Part shown: piece after piece, positions 32,032 through 43,246 of the stretch
Layout of the letters: each line of letters starts with the position of its first letter
Numbering within the stretch: position 1 is the first letter of the stretch
Origin: Stenogyne calaminthoides
Taxonomy: Eukaryota; Streptophyta; Magnoliopsida; Lamiales; Lamiaceae
DNA: 64,000 nucleotides
Direction of reading: 5' to 3'
Assembly (NCBI GenBank): GCA_037126765.1
Contig: JBBCBC010000002.1
Coordinates: 17,701,853-17,765,852, forward strand
Notes under the pieces: generated by a model
What the model was told of the DNA's origin: nothing
The model's database searches: none
Seen by the model: the letters and a program-made list of their open reading frames with translations, nothing else
Translations under genes and position numbers: made by a program

Positions 32032-35000
32032 TTACACAAACTTACAAAGCGGTCCTAAGGGTCCTAGGAATTTCAAAGATATCATACATTTTGATAAGTA
32101 CCTCTCGCTATCTGTCAGTTTCAATGATATCTCCTCATTCCAGTATCTGATAGTACATCTTCTTGAAAGCAATAGGGTCAAAGGACTTGTCTGACCTGAG
32201 TGGTGTATCATTGTTTCGTACCTAGGTGCTGTGGGCACTAGGGTCATGATTTTTCCTTCCTGCATCACCACTCTGTAGAAGTCTTCGTACTTGACCTCTA
32301 GCCAGTTGAGGAATTCTTCATCAAATTTTACTTGCTATGGGTCTTCTGGTATGCGTTGGATAATATAGACATCACAAAGTCAGTCTGCTTTGATCATTAT
32401 CCATTCTTCGTGTAGAACATCACGACTTACCAGAATGTTTAAGATTGGAGCAGGTATTGCTCTTTCTTCCCAGTCAGTGTCCTCGGCAATAGCAGATTTC
32501 TTCCTTCGAGTGGCTTCCTCAATGACTTTCCATCTGCTGACTTGTTTCTCTTGTTCCTTGGTCATATCATAGGTCCTGGTAACAACTGCTTTCTGGATTG
32601 ATTTCTTGCCTTTCAGTTGTTTCCTGGTCTGAGCCTCAGCTTCTGCAGCTTCTTCTGCTTCTAATTTCTTCACCAGTTCAAGTCTCTTAGCTTGATCATC
32701 AATTTCAAATTGTTTCTGAACAGTTGAGGAAAAGTCATCAATCTTATCTACTCGTGCAGTCAATTCTCCCATGGAGGTTTTCTATTCAGATAAAACTTTA
32801 TCTTGAAGTTATAGTTGTCTGATGTGTTCTTCAATGGTTGAGAACATCTCAGCCAGTTCAGTATCAGGAACCTCAGGCGCAACTCTTTCAGGTGCTTGAG
32901 CAGCAGTAATTAAAGCAAGTGGACCTCCAGATGATTTTGCCTATTTTTCTGGTCCAACTCCTTCCCCCTTTTTGGTTTATTTCATCAAAAAGGTGTGAGA
33001 TTTTTCTTTCCAAGGTACCAAACTGCCTTATCATCTCCTGTTTTAGGTCTTCTACCTCCAGAGGAGAAATCTGAACAAATGAGGTAGATGTAGTTGGTCC
33101 AAGCATTCTAGAGACAGCATCCTCCAGTGCCGTCTTAGCAACAGTTATGGAAGATTGAAATCGTCTCCATGCAGTATCGAAACTTGTATCTGCCTTCATC
33201 AGAGAGTTGTACACTTCCTCTAGGAGAACTCTAATCTCAGAGAGTGTGGATACCTCAGCTCCAAGCTTTTCCGCCAGTAACTCAATGTGTTTCATCTCTT
33301 TCTCGGCAATTTCTGTGTGCATATCAAACATTTTTGCAGTTGTGTGGCTCCGTTCTGATTCAACCAACTGCCTGGTCTTCTCCTATATCTGACTTAACAG
33401 ATTAGCTGCCAGCACATTGAATTGAGCTTCAACAGATACCTTAACCCCATCTTAAATAGGCTTCGAAAGATGATCTAGGGTCTCAGGTGGAATCACGACA
33501 ACTATTTCAGATGTTGATGCCTCACCAGCTAGGGTCTCATATGCTTCACCCTCAGTTGGTTCATCGGCAGCTTGCTCATGATCAGCGTAATGTTGAGCAA
33601 AATCCCAGACCATCTGATCTGTCTCTGCAACATCTGAGTAATCCAACTTCCTGTTCCCCAGCTAGTTGATGTCATCATCAGAAGCCAACTCTGCAACACT
33701 ACTCACTGCAGCCAGCTGCTTCATCTTCAACTCCAGATCAACAAACTCAGCATGTCCCAAAACCTACAGAACAATCAGAAAATCTTCAATTTCTTGTAGT
33801 CTAATATCCCTCTAGAACAGGATATCTGCTACATGCTATCTCACTCCTGGGTGCTCGACCAGATGAGGGAAGTTCTTGTTCAGATAGTTGTCAACTCTTC
33901 GCTGTAGAAACTTCACTGCTGGATGCACCTGTTCAGGGGATTCTGGTTTAAGTACGGTTTTGGTGTTAAAAGGATTATGAACAATAGACACAAACATGGC
34001 CTTCTGTTTGTCTGTCTGGACTGGTGGAGATGGTTCTTTTGATGGCTTAGGTTGGGTTATATCTGGTTGAGCTAGGGAATGTTGTCTGATGGGTAAGGGT
34101 GATTTGGATTTTTCTGGGGAGGGTGATGGGGATTTTGAGGTAGGGGTTGGTGATCTGGGTAAGTGTAATGTGTCATGGGCAGTTTTCTGGAAGAGTGAGC
34201 TCAGGTGAGCTGAATCAGATGGCTCATACTCTTCTTGCGCCACTGCGGCTCCACTTCCTTCCTCATCTCCTCCTCCTTCGCCTTTACCTTCAACTTCCTT
34301 CTCTGTACTGACAGTGTGCTCAGAACTAACAACTGTCTCTTCTCCAACCTGTTCCCGACTTGGCTCTTCAGCTGCCAATCCCTCTATCTCCTAGATTTCA
34401 ACATCACTATCTTGGTCTTTCAGCCCTTCAGATGGCATACCAGATTTCTTGGAGAGCATGGATGTGAGTTTCTTCTGACGTTTCTCACTCACATCTTCAG
34501 CTTTGCGAGCAGGTTTGGTAGCCATCTGCTTTCTCTTCATCTTCTTCTTGAGGGGATGCTCTTGAGCCTCGGATTGAACAGATGATGCATGTGTCTTGTC
34601 TTTCGCCCTTGATTTGGACACATATGGAATCGGATCGTCATCACGTTGGCCTTGAATTTCCACATCCTTCTATAGGAGGGTTTTGAACTTCATCAGGTAT
34701 GACTTACGCCCTTTTTCTGACCATCTGTAGTTTGGAAGTTTATGGGCAAGAATTATGGAGACTTTGTGAATGTTGCAGATTTTTTTGAAAAGTACAACTT
34801 CATTCCTCTCATTTACTTCAAACTTGTCAGTCTCCTGCAACAACTAATGTTTGAACAATCCAAGCCAGTTCATATCTTTGGCCTTCTCAATAATCGCAGT
34901 CATTACCCATTACTTTAGCTGAGTGATAGCATAAGGGCTAAAGTCTATACCCAAGATTACCTTTGAGACGATCTCAAAGAGTAATCTATACTTCCTTTTC

Positions 35001-35425
35001 AAGTGGGGTTGCTTCACGTTGACCACTTGATCTTTGCTTGCTGGCCTCAGAAGGATTGTCTGAAGATATTCTTTGTCACTAACACCCGCAGTGAATTCAT
35101 CCGGGGCATTCCTTCCTGCTGGTAGTCCAAAGATCCTCCTCAAATCATCATTCGATACTTCAATCGTCGTTCCTCCAACTGATGAGATGAGCTCTTTATT
35201 GTCTGTCTCCTTCAGATTCCGCAAAAACTCCAAGGATTTGTGCATATAGACAGCGTCTAAGTGTCTATAGCAGAATTGTTCTAACTTAGACGCGCGGATA
35301 CAGTCCAAAATTTCAAGCGATTCTGGATCAGTAGTGACTGTGAAGATTACGTACTTCTCATCTATGATATCTTTTACCATAGACGCATAATTGCATACTT
35401 CTTCAGTCACATATGAAGTTGCCAT
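32032..35425 (-). pseudogene. copia third ORF (env-like position), full length, element H
   Basis: From the ATG at 35425 (MATSYVTEEVCNYASMVKD) one frame holds to about 32940, then shifts once and runs to TAA at 32034-32032, about 1,100 codons. It carries fourteen in-frame stops: ten TAG, three TAA, one TGA. Domains in order: a globular N-terminal part (to about residue 230: LRRIFGLPAGRNAPDEF, LKRKYRLLFEIVSKVIL) related to J 63242-63751; a basic KKKMKRKQMATKPARK stretch; a Ser/Pro-rich linker (SPTPTSKSPSPSPEKSKSP); coiled coils (EIAEKEMKHIELLAEKLGAE); a second coiled coil (VKKLEAEEAAEAEAQTRKQL); and a C-terminal domain related to B. No signal peptide or obvious membrane span. Function unknown. 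Present in SIRE-like elements after pol. Confidence 0.75.
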
Positions 35426-36145
35426 TTATGCATAAGCGGCAAAATCTCAAATTAGGTTCATGAATACCTAGTACGAATGATCACATACTTATCATATAAA
35501 CATTTGAAAGGATCATTCACTGAACCATTTACCCAACATATATGTAGCTCATAATCGATAAGCATTTGACATTTAATTTCAGACATACAGGTAAAAACAC
35601 ATATGTATAAACCTATAACCCTAACGCATAAAGCATATAGTCATTATAAATAAGATTAACATTTACCAGATATGTGATTTGAAGTATGATAAACTTGAAG
35701 CTGAAATCGCTTAGTTGTAGTTTGTAAGAGAAAAAATTCTGGAAATGTTTGGATAAGTTTGTAAAGAAGAGTAATGCGAAAGGTTTTCAGAGAAATAGGT
35801 TTAGGGTTTAAATAGGGGGAGGGAAAAAATACTTTGCACGAAATCTTAAGAGTACTTGAGTATCCGTGTTTTAAATCGGACGGTCAAGATTAAACGGTTA
35901 GAAAAGGATTTGATCGTGCGGTTGAGGATTTTGATTGGCAGACTTTTGCATTTAATACATAAATCTCACGTCCGCATTTAATGCTTGCAGGAATGACGTC
36001 GTAAAGTAATAGCACAATAATGAATAACATAGAATAACATAGGCTAAGTAAAGTAAATCAGAAAATGTATCTGACTGACTGATATCGTAATCAGTCAGTT
36101 ACCACTTTGTTCTGATTTGGCTTGCCTAATTACTGTTGACCTTAC
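35426..36145 (-). other. pol-ORF3 spacer of H (ORF3-proximal part)
   Basis: AT-rich non-coding leader-like DNA upstream of the ORF3 ATG on the minus strand. The matching part of the spacer continues at 44689-44870 beyond G. It ends with CTTAC (36141-36145), the left TSD of G. Confidence 0.6.
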
Positions 36146-37967
36146 TGTTGGGGTTATACTGAAAAATATGTTTTTTACTTTGTATAACCAAACTGAATTT
36201 CTTATTTATTTACTGAAATAAATTATTTATCACTGTTGCACTAAATATGAATGAATGTTATATATATTTATTGCAAACATGTTCGATAAGTAAGTACGTA
36301 TTACGTTGCAGTTAATTTGGTGATACCAGATCACAAAAAATCAAATTAACAGTCCCTCGTGATTAAGTACAAATTCAAAACCCAGATGAAAACGAACAAT
36401 CCATCATTAAAGGTTGAAATGTAAGGCTCAGATTGATTTGTCTTGACCAAGAGATTACACTAGTGCATTATGATGCACTGATAAGGACCTACAGGAGAAT
36501 AAATTCTTCAGTACTGAATATACAAGAATTAGACCTCAGTGGTTCGTTATTTCTTAATCTCCGTCCCTTAAATAGGATCGTGTGAAATTAATAACTATTG
36601 CTTTGACTTATGATGGGAAGAGAATCAATGTGATTCGATACCTTGTATCTTGGGCAATATTATTGATTACATGATGATTGCTAAGATTTAATACGGAGAA
36701 TCGCGTGCAAGTACGGCTTGCTTGATTTGTCCCCTTGGTGGGCTCAGAATCTTTATCATACCAAATCTTGCAAGTGAAAATTTATTTCCGGTATGGATAA
36801 TAATGTTGAGTTGTGTTTACTCCAAGGACAAAGATATTAATTAATATAAACTCTGTTCAGTGGCTTAATTAATTAATGGACTAAGATAATCTTAAACGCG
36901 GGAAATAGTGACCGGGAGCCATATTATTGTGAAGTTATAATGTGGGTTAAGATGGATAGTTCAATATTAATTTTATAGTGGAGTAAATTAATATTAATGG
37001 GCATGAATAATATTTTGGCTAAATATTAAAGTTTCATAGCCCGTTGAAGGTCCAATCTTAATTCTCCTAAAGGCCCCTCAAATAGCCCAAATTAAAGTCC
37101 AATTAATGAAAAGGAGAAGAAAATATTTTGCCTATTTTTCCATGATAATTTTCGAAAAATTGGGTAGGAGAGAGAAAAAGATTTTTTCTTGATTTTCTTG
37201 GAAAGATCTTATGGAATAAGTATTCTTGAGATACAAGTTTATTCCGTAAATTCAAGAAAGGAAAAAGATCTTATTTTCTTCATACTTGCCTGAAATTTTC
37301 GAAAATTAAGGAGCAATAAAGAGGAGAAGATTTTGTTGGGAGATAATTTGGGAAGTAGAATATATTGGATATATTCAAGATTGTTTCTTGGAGAAGAAGC
37401 AAGGAAATTTCCCAATGTCCCAATTGACCTAAAATTTCGTCCCCCCCTTATTATAAATAGGAGATGATTTTTCATCTCCAAGATAACACAAAAATTGATT
37501 TTTTCGGAAAAATATCAGCGTCGATAAAATATCAAATATTTTGAAACGTCGACAGATTGTATTTTCTCGAAAAACTTCAATTGTGAGTGTGCAATTCCAT
37601 GTGTTGGAAAAATTAAAAATCGACAAAGGTGGTGGCAAATATTTTTATTTTTTCCTTTTAATTAAAATAGTTCGTTGAGAATCCTCCCACCGAATTACGT
37701 TCGTGGACGTGGGATATATTTGAGAAGGTACTTTGGGGTTATCCATCGTCTCAACGGTTGTCTCTACAAGAGGTATGTAGTCTCGTAACTCCTAGATTCT
37801 GCATGCTTAGGATTTACGTGGATTATGTGTACGCATGTTGTTTATTTGCTTATTAATTATTTTGTTGAATTGATTTAGTATTAATTCATGTTAGTAATTA
37901 ATTAATTAATTTAAATATGTATTTAAATTCATCTCGAATAGATCCGGGCACCCCTAATTTCCCAACA
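36146..37967 (+). repeat. 5' LTR of G (1,822 bp)
   Basis: TATAAATAG at 37452-37460 with a C-run just upstream. Contains about 380 bp (roughly 36294-36680) missing from the 3' LTR. Otherwise the two LTRs differ at scattered bases. Confidence 0.9.
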
Positions 37968-37984
37968 ACTGATATCAGAGCCTC
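37968..37984 (+). other. primer-binding site, element G
   Basis: ACTGATATCAGAGCCTC directly after the LTR. One base off the usual TGGTATCAGAGC. Confidence 0.7.
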
Positions 37985-38309
37985 GGTTTCGAGCTCTGTA
38001 TTTAAATTGTTATTTAAATTATATTGGCTATTAAATTTTATTAAAAATTGGATAGTAGAATTGTTAGATCTATTTTGAAGGTATCCAATTGTCATGGTAT
38101 TTAATGTGTTTTAAATTTTCACGCGTATGAATGGTTTTAATTCGACTCGTTCGAATTTATTTTTCTCGTGATATAATCCACGAGTAGATTAGGCTATTTT
38201 ATTTGTTCAATGTAATAGACTAGTCTAGATTTAAGGTGTATTTATTTTCTCGTAAAATAAATTGTAACCTGATCGAAGACGAAGACGGAAATGAGGAGTT
38301 GAAATGGAC

Positions 38310-38880
38310 CCGAATCAGATAAGTTGGTGGCGTCGTCGCATCAAAACTTGCTGGGGAGGTAAAACATACTGTGAAGGCCGCCAGCGACGGGCGCCAAAGT
38401 GGTCACCCTCAACGCGATAGCGCATAGGCGCCGAAATGGGCGGCAGGACGGCACATCGAGACGCGGATGACGCGGCGTGGACGAGGCGGCCGCCAAGGGA
38501 TTCGGGCGGATTTGGGCGGTTCCGAGGGAAAGCGGACGCCCACAAGATGCATTCGTCCCACCCGTCGCCTGCCGAGGCTACCGAGGATCGTGTGGGCGAT
38601 GCGCGCTGCGCTAAACACCGCACGCGATCGCTTTCGGCCAAGGGCCGACGATGCGAGCGTGCATTCCTATTTTGTGAACTACTTGGCGTGGCGATTCGAG
38701 ACATAATTTTTTTTCGAGTCGAACGAGTGAGAGAAATTCAAAATGGCATTTCTTCAAAATCAAGCCAAGAAAAATCAAACCATGACAGTTGGATAATATG
38801 TGCCCAATATGTTTATTTTCTGCTTTGCTTGATTTATTGTTGTATTTTCTTATGCTTTATTTAATTTGTTTAAATGTGTT
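38310..38880 (+). other. GC-rich leader segment of G
   Basis: Between PBS and gag lies a stretch (38310-38700) with very high GC against an AT-rich element, open on both strands (for example 38436-38864 plus and 38704-38315 minus). No recognised domain. A relative is at 27460-27903. The frames are probably a by-product of GC content; a captured host sequence is possible. Confidence 0.45.
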
Positions 38881-39354
38881 TGCATGAGAATTGCTCAAAG
38901 AAAAATCTCAAATTCAAAAATTATTAAGTATGTTTTAAATAATTAATTTGGTTTTTGAATCAAATTAATTTTGACCTCCATGATTTATTTATTTGTGAAA
39001 TCTTTTGGAGAAATTCCCCTAAGGGACGGCCAAAAGAAAGCTTTCACATGAATAAATTCTCAAAAGGATGATTGTGAATTATTATTAGTGGTGACGATGA
39101 CCCTCCCAAGAGGCTCGATCAAAACAAAATAGTAATTCTGTATTTAATCATGGTTATTACTTAGGTACAAAATTAATATGCATATACTTCGCCGAAGTCC
39201 CTGTCAATTTTGTATTGGTCAAGTGAGAGCCAACTATTAATTAATTTAATTAAAGGTTTGTAACTGTTCTTATTTGTAACCTGCTTGAATGTGATTTAAA
39301 TGATGACCCTCCCAAGAGGCAAATTTAAAACTATTTTGAGATGTTGGCTGATGC

Positions 39355-40175
39355 ATGTTCATATATTTTCGAGATTTCAATATGAATCATGTGATCGAAT
39401 TATGTGATTTTCTTTGTGTCAATCTGGATATTGACACAAGATGTGTGTTTATTTCAGTTCAGCATGTCGCAACCTTTGAATCCACTGTTAATATACTTAA
39501 AGTCAATAAAATAGTATGGGAAACTATGTTGATTGGAAACAAAAAATTATGATTGTCCTAACTGCACAAAAGCACAAGTGGATTCTCAACACACCAAAAA
39601 CCAGATAAGCCAACTGACGAGTCAAAAATGCGGGGCTCGTCAGATCACCTTGCGAGAGATGTTTTCGCTGAAAATGGTGGAGGACAATCCCGTAAGGGAT
39701 TACGTCCTCAAAATTGATGGCCCATCTGAACAAACTTGATGGCCCATCGATTTGGTACTCCACTCTCTGCCCAAAAGTTTTTGAGCATTTTGGCCTCGCT
39801 AGCTGATTTGTTTCAAGCTTTGGTCTCAGCAGAGATGTTGATGGGGCACCAAACTCAAGCTTTGACGGCAAGTGGTCCGTCTTCATCTTCTAGGCCAAGG
39901 GAATGCAAGAAGAAGAAGAGGACCAAAAGCCATTAGCAATCAAACTCAACTGTTGCCAAGGGCAATGGTAAGATGAAGAATGCTGGTGGTGTCAAGGAAA
40001 ATCCAAAGGGGAAGTGCTTCAACTGCGGTAAATGAGGACATTGGATGTCGGTCTGATCCAATCCCAAGCGGAATGGAAAGAAAGGTAATTCTCACGCACT
40101 AGTTATCGAAACTTGTTTAGCGGCGTTTGCTGCCCATTTGTGGGTAATGGATACAGGATCCAGTGATCATGATTT
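39355..40175 (+). pseudogene. gag: copia gag end and protease remnant, element G
   Basis: Fragments in several frames. The nucleocapsid knuckle is visible as CFNCGK then a TGA, then GHW (about 40017-40052), followed by the protease motif WVMDTGSSDH (40142-40171) with the catalytic D-T-G. The gag capsid part (39355-39900) is too scrambled to define. The element encodes no working particle proteins. Confidence 0.6.
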
Positions 40176-40359
40176 CTTCACGGGTTCAAACGGACTCAAT
40201 AGCTAAGTGGAAGTGAGATCCTCATCACGCTAGGAGATGCTACGAGAGTGGCAACTGAAGCAGTGGGAGACGTGTAGCTGTCTTTGAAGACAGAAGTTTA
40301 ATTTTAAGAGATGTTCTTTATGTTCCTGTTTTTCGCAAAAACCTTATTTTCCAAACTAT

Positions 40360-41590
40360 TTGTTGATGGATATTCTGTTCGTTACTATTTTTCGTAATGA
40401 TGTGTTTATCTGTCATGGAACTTTACGGAACAATCTCCATATTATTAATTGTGCACATCACTCACAGAATGCATCCTATAACACATCTACAATTTCAAGT
40501 AATAAAAGAAAACGTTCGACTAACGTGAACGAGACACTTCTTTGGCACCTAAGATTAGGTCATATTAACCCAAAAAGGATCCAAAGGTTGGTCCAAGATG
40601 GTTCATTGGAGTCCCTCTTGATTGAACCATTTCCAACTTGCGAATCATGCTTGGAGGGTAAGATGACCAAGAGGGCATTTGGAGCCAAGGGACTTAGAGC
40701 TAAAGAAGTGTTGGATATCGTTCACACCGATGTATGTGGTCCAATGCAAATCAAAGCTCTAGAGGTGGCTACGAGTATTTCGTTACAATTATCGATGATT
40801 ACTCACGCTATGGGTACATTTTCCTAATGAGGCATAAATCTGAGAACTTTGATAAATTCAAAGAATTTAAGGCTCAAGCAGAGAATCATAAGGAAAAGAG
40901 TATCAAGTTTCTACGATCTAACCGTGGAGGCGAATACCTCATCGATGAATTTTTGAACTAGCTGTCGGATGAAAGGATTGCATCCTAGTTGACTGCACCC
41001 GGTACCCCTCAACAAAACGGGGTTGCAGAACGAAGAAATAGAACACTTCTAGAAACGGTAAGGTCAACGATGAGTTATGCGGATTTACCAAAATCGTTCT
41101 GGGGTTATGCCTTACAAAACAACAACTTATATTTTAAACTTAGTGCCATCCAAATCGGTTCCCAAAACCCCTAGAGAATTGTGGACAGGGCGCAAGCCCA
41201 GCTTAGGACACATGAGAATCTGGGGGAGTCCGGCATACGTGTTGGATAAGGAAGCTGATAAATTGGACGCACATTCGGAATTAAGGTTGTTTATAGGGTA
41301 CCCTGAAGGAACCAAGGGATGCATGTTCTATGGTCCCGAAGATCAAAAGGTCGTAATTAGCACACACTTTAAATTTTTGGAAGAAGACTATATGAACGAT
41401 AAAAATCCTAGAAGCGAGATTACCTTAGAAGAACTTAGGGGGCTGACTCTGCTGCCAACTGTACTAGACAATGTACCAAGCGTCACACCTACACAACCAG
41501 AACCTCGTCGTAGTGGGAGGGTTGTTAAGCAACCCGAGCGATTCTTGGGGATAGGAGAGTCCTCAGACTTGATCTCAGGAGAAGAATCAG
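40360..41590 (+). pseudogene. pol: copia integrase region, element G
   Basis: The GAG-pre-integrase/HHCC zinc part reads LLWHLRLGHINPKRI...CESCLEGK (40534-40670). The catalytic core shows VHTDVCGPM, then after a frameshift VTIIDDYSRYGYIF, FLRSNRGGEYL, TPQQNGVAERRNRTLLE (D, D, E positions recognisable, although the second D is N in LRSNRGG) and the C-terminal GHMRIWGSPAYVLDK. Stops at 40959-40961 and 40987-40989. Role: insertion of element DNA. Inactive here. Confidence 0.8.
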
Positions 41591-43130
41591 ATCCATGGTC
41601 CTACAACGAGGCGATCCAAGATAAGGATGCAAAATCTTGGCAAACCGCAATGGAAGCCGAGATGGGTTCAATTGATCACAATAAAGTGTGGGATCTAGTC
41701 GAACCACTTAATGGGGTAAAACCCATTGGATGCAAGTGGGTATACAAGAGAAAAAGGGGACCGGATGGAAATGTTGAAACCTTTAAAGAGAGACTCATGG
41801 CGAAAGGGTACACTCAGAAAGAAGGGATCGACTATGAGGAAACCTTTTTGCCTGTAGCCATGCTCAAGTCCATCCGCATTCTCTTGTCGATTGATGTGCA
41901 CCTAGACTTTGAGATCTGGCAAATGGATGTCAAGACCGCTTTCCTCAATGGAAGTCTTGACGAAGAAATGCCAAGAGCATCTCGTTTGCAAGCTAAAGAA
42001 GTCCATTTATGGGCTAAAGCAAGCATCCCATGCTTGGAATCAGTGTTTTGATCAAGTTATAAAATCCTACAGTTTTGATCAAAACAATTTCGAAAGTTGT
42101 GTTTATAAGAAGCGTGATGGAACTGCCTTGGTATTCTTGGTACTATACATAGACGACATTCTACTCATCGGGAACAATGTAAAGATGTTGTCAAACATAA
42201 GGGCATGGCTGTCAAAAGCAGTTTGATATGAAGGACTTAGGGTAATTCAGTCACATTCTAGGGATCAAGATCACTCGAGATCGCATGAAAAGAATTATCG
42301 GGCTTTTGCAAGCGTCATATATAGACATCGTTTTGAAGTAATTCAGCATGCAAGATTACAAGAAAGATTTTGTGCCTTTCAGACACGGAATCCATCTATC
42401 CAAGGAAATGTGTCCCAAGACACAAAAGGAAATAGATGACATGAAGGGCATTCCTTATGCCTCGGCTGTAGGAAGCCTCATGTATGCGATGCTGTGCACG
42501 AGACTGGATATCTGTTTTGCCGTAGGCATGGTGGCAAGATATCAAAGTAACACTGGGAAAGAGCATTGGACTGCAGTTAAAAATATTATGTAGTATCTAC
42601 AGAGGACACGGGACATAATGTTAGTTTATCAGTCAAATAGTCTAATCCCCGTCGATTACACGGACTCGGATTTCCAATCAGATTTAGACTCCATAAAGTT
42701 AACCTCGGGTAGTGTGTTTTGCATGGGGGGAGGAGCCATGACATGGAGAAGCGTTAAGCAGAAATGCATCGTTGATTCTACCATGGAAGCCGAATATGTA
42801 GCTGCTTGTGAAGCAGCTAAAGAAGCGGTTTGGCTCAAGAACTTACTAGTGGACTTGGACGACATTTCGGATTTGCCCAGCACGATCACGGTTTACTGTG
42901 ATAACGCCGGAGCAGTTGCAAATTCTAGGGAACCGAGAGCCCACAAGGCCAGCAAACACATAGAAAGAAATACCATCTTATACGAGAAATCATTAAGAGA
43001 GGAGACATAGAGGTGTGGCAAAGATAGCATCCGAAGACAACCTAGCAGATCCATTCACAAAGGGTCTACCTCAGAGTACATTCGAGAGACATGTGGAAGG
43101 AATGGGTGTCAAGACAGTTGCCAATCTGCT
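41591..43130 (+). pseudogene. pol: copia reverse transcriptase and RNase H, element G
   Basis: RT: WQTAMEAEMGSIDHNKVWDL, GCKWVYKRKRGPDGNVE, WQMDVKTAFLNGSLDEE, then in the next frame KKSIYGLKQASHAWNQCFD and LYIDDILLIGN (active-site DD at about 42151-42156). RNase H: DYTDSDFQSD, STMEAEYVAACEAAKEAVW, VYCDNAGAVANSREP. At least three frame changes (about 41960, 42225, 43010) and a TAG near 42591. Good family length, so G inserted as a full element and decayed in place. Confidence 0.85.
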
Positions 43131-43230
43131 TTGAGTATAAGTGGGAGAAATATAATTAGGTTCCTGTAGGTGACATTAGATGTCACATAGAACACGAGAC
43201 ATGTTGTAGTATACTTAAAAGCGGACTTTG

Positions 43231-43246
43231 AGTATAAGTGGGAGAT
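43231..43246 (+). other. polypurine tract, element G
   Basis: TAAGTGGGAGA-type purine run just before the 3' LTR start at 43247. The same phrase also occurs about 90 bp upstream (near 43138-43147). Confidence 0.7.

Noticed and set aside
32032..35425. TAG read-through or recoding in the third ORF
   Set aside because: Ten TAG plus three TAA and one TGA, with a frameshift, is simple decay. Where J is informative it has Gln.
32032..35425. True retroviral envelope protein
   Set aside because: Position suits it, but no signal peptide, cleavage site or membrane span can be seen; only coiled coils and linkers.
38315..38864. Host gene in the GC-rich part of G
   Set aside because: Frames are open on both strands, as expected at high GC, and no domain is recognisable. 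Kept only as an observation.
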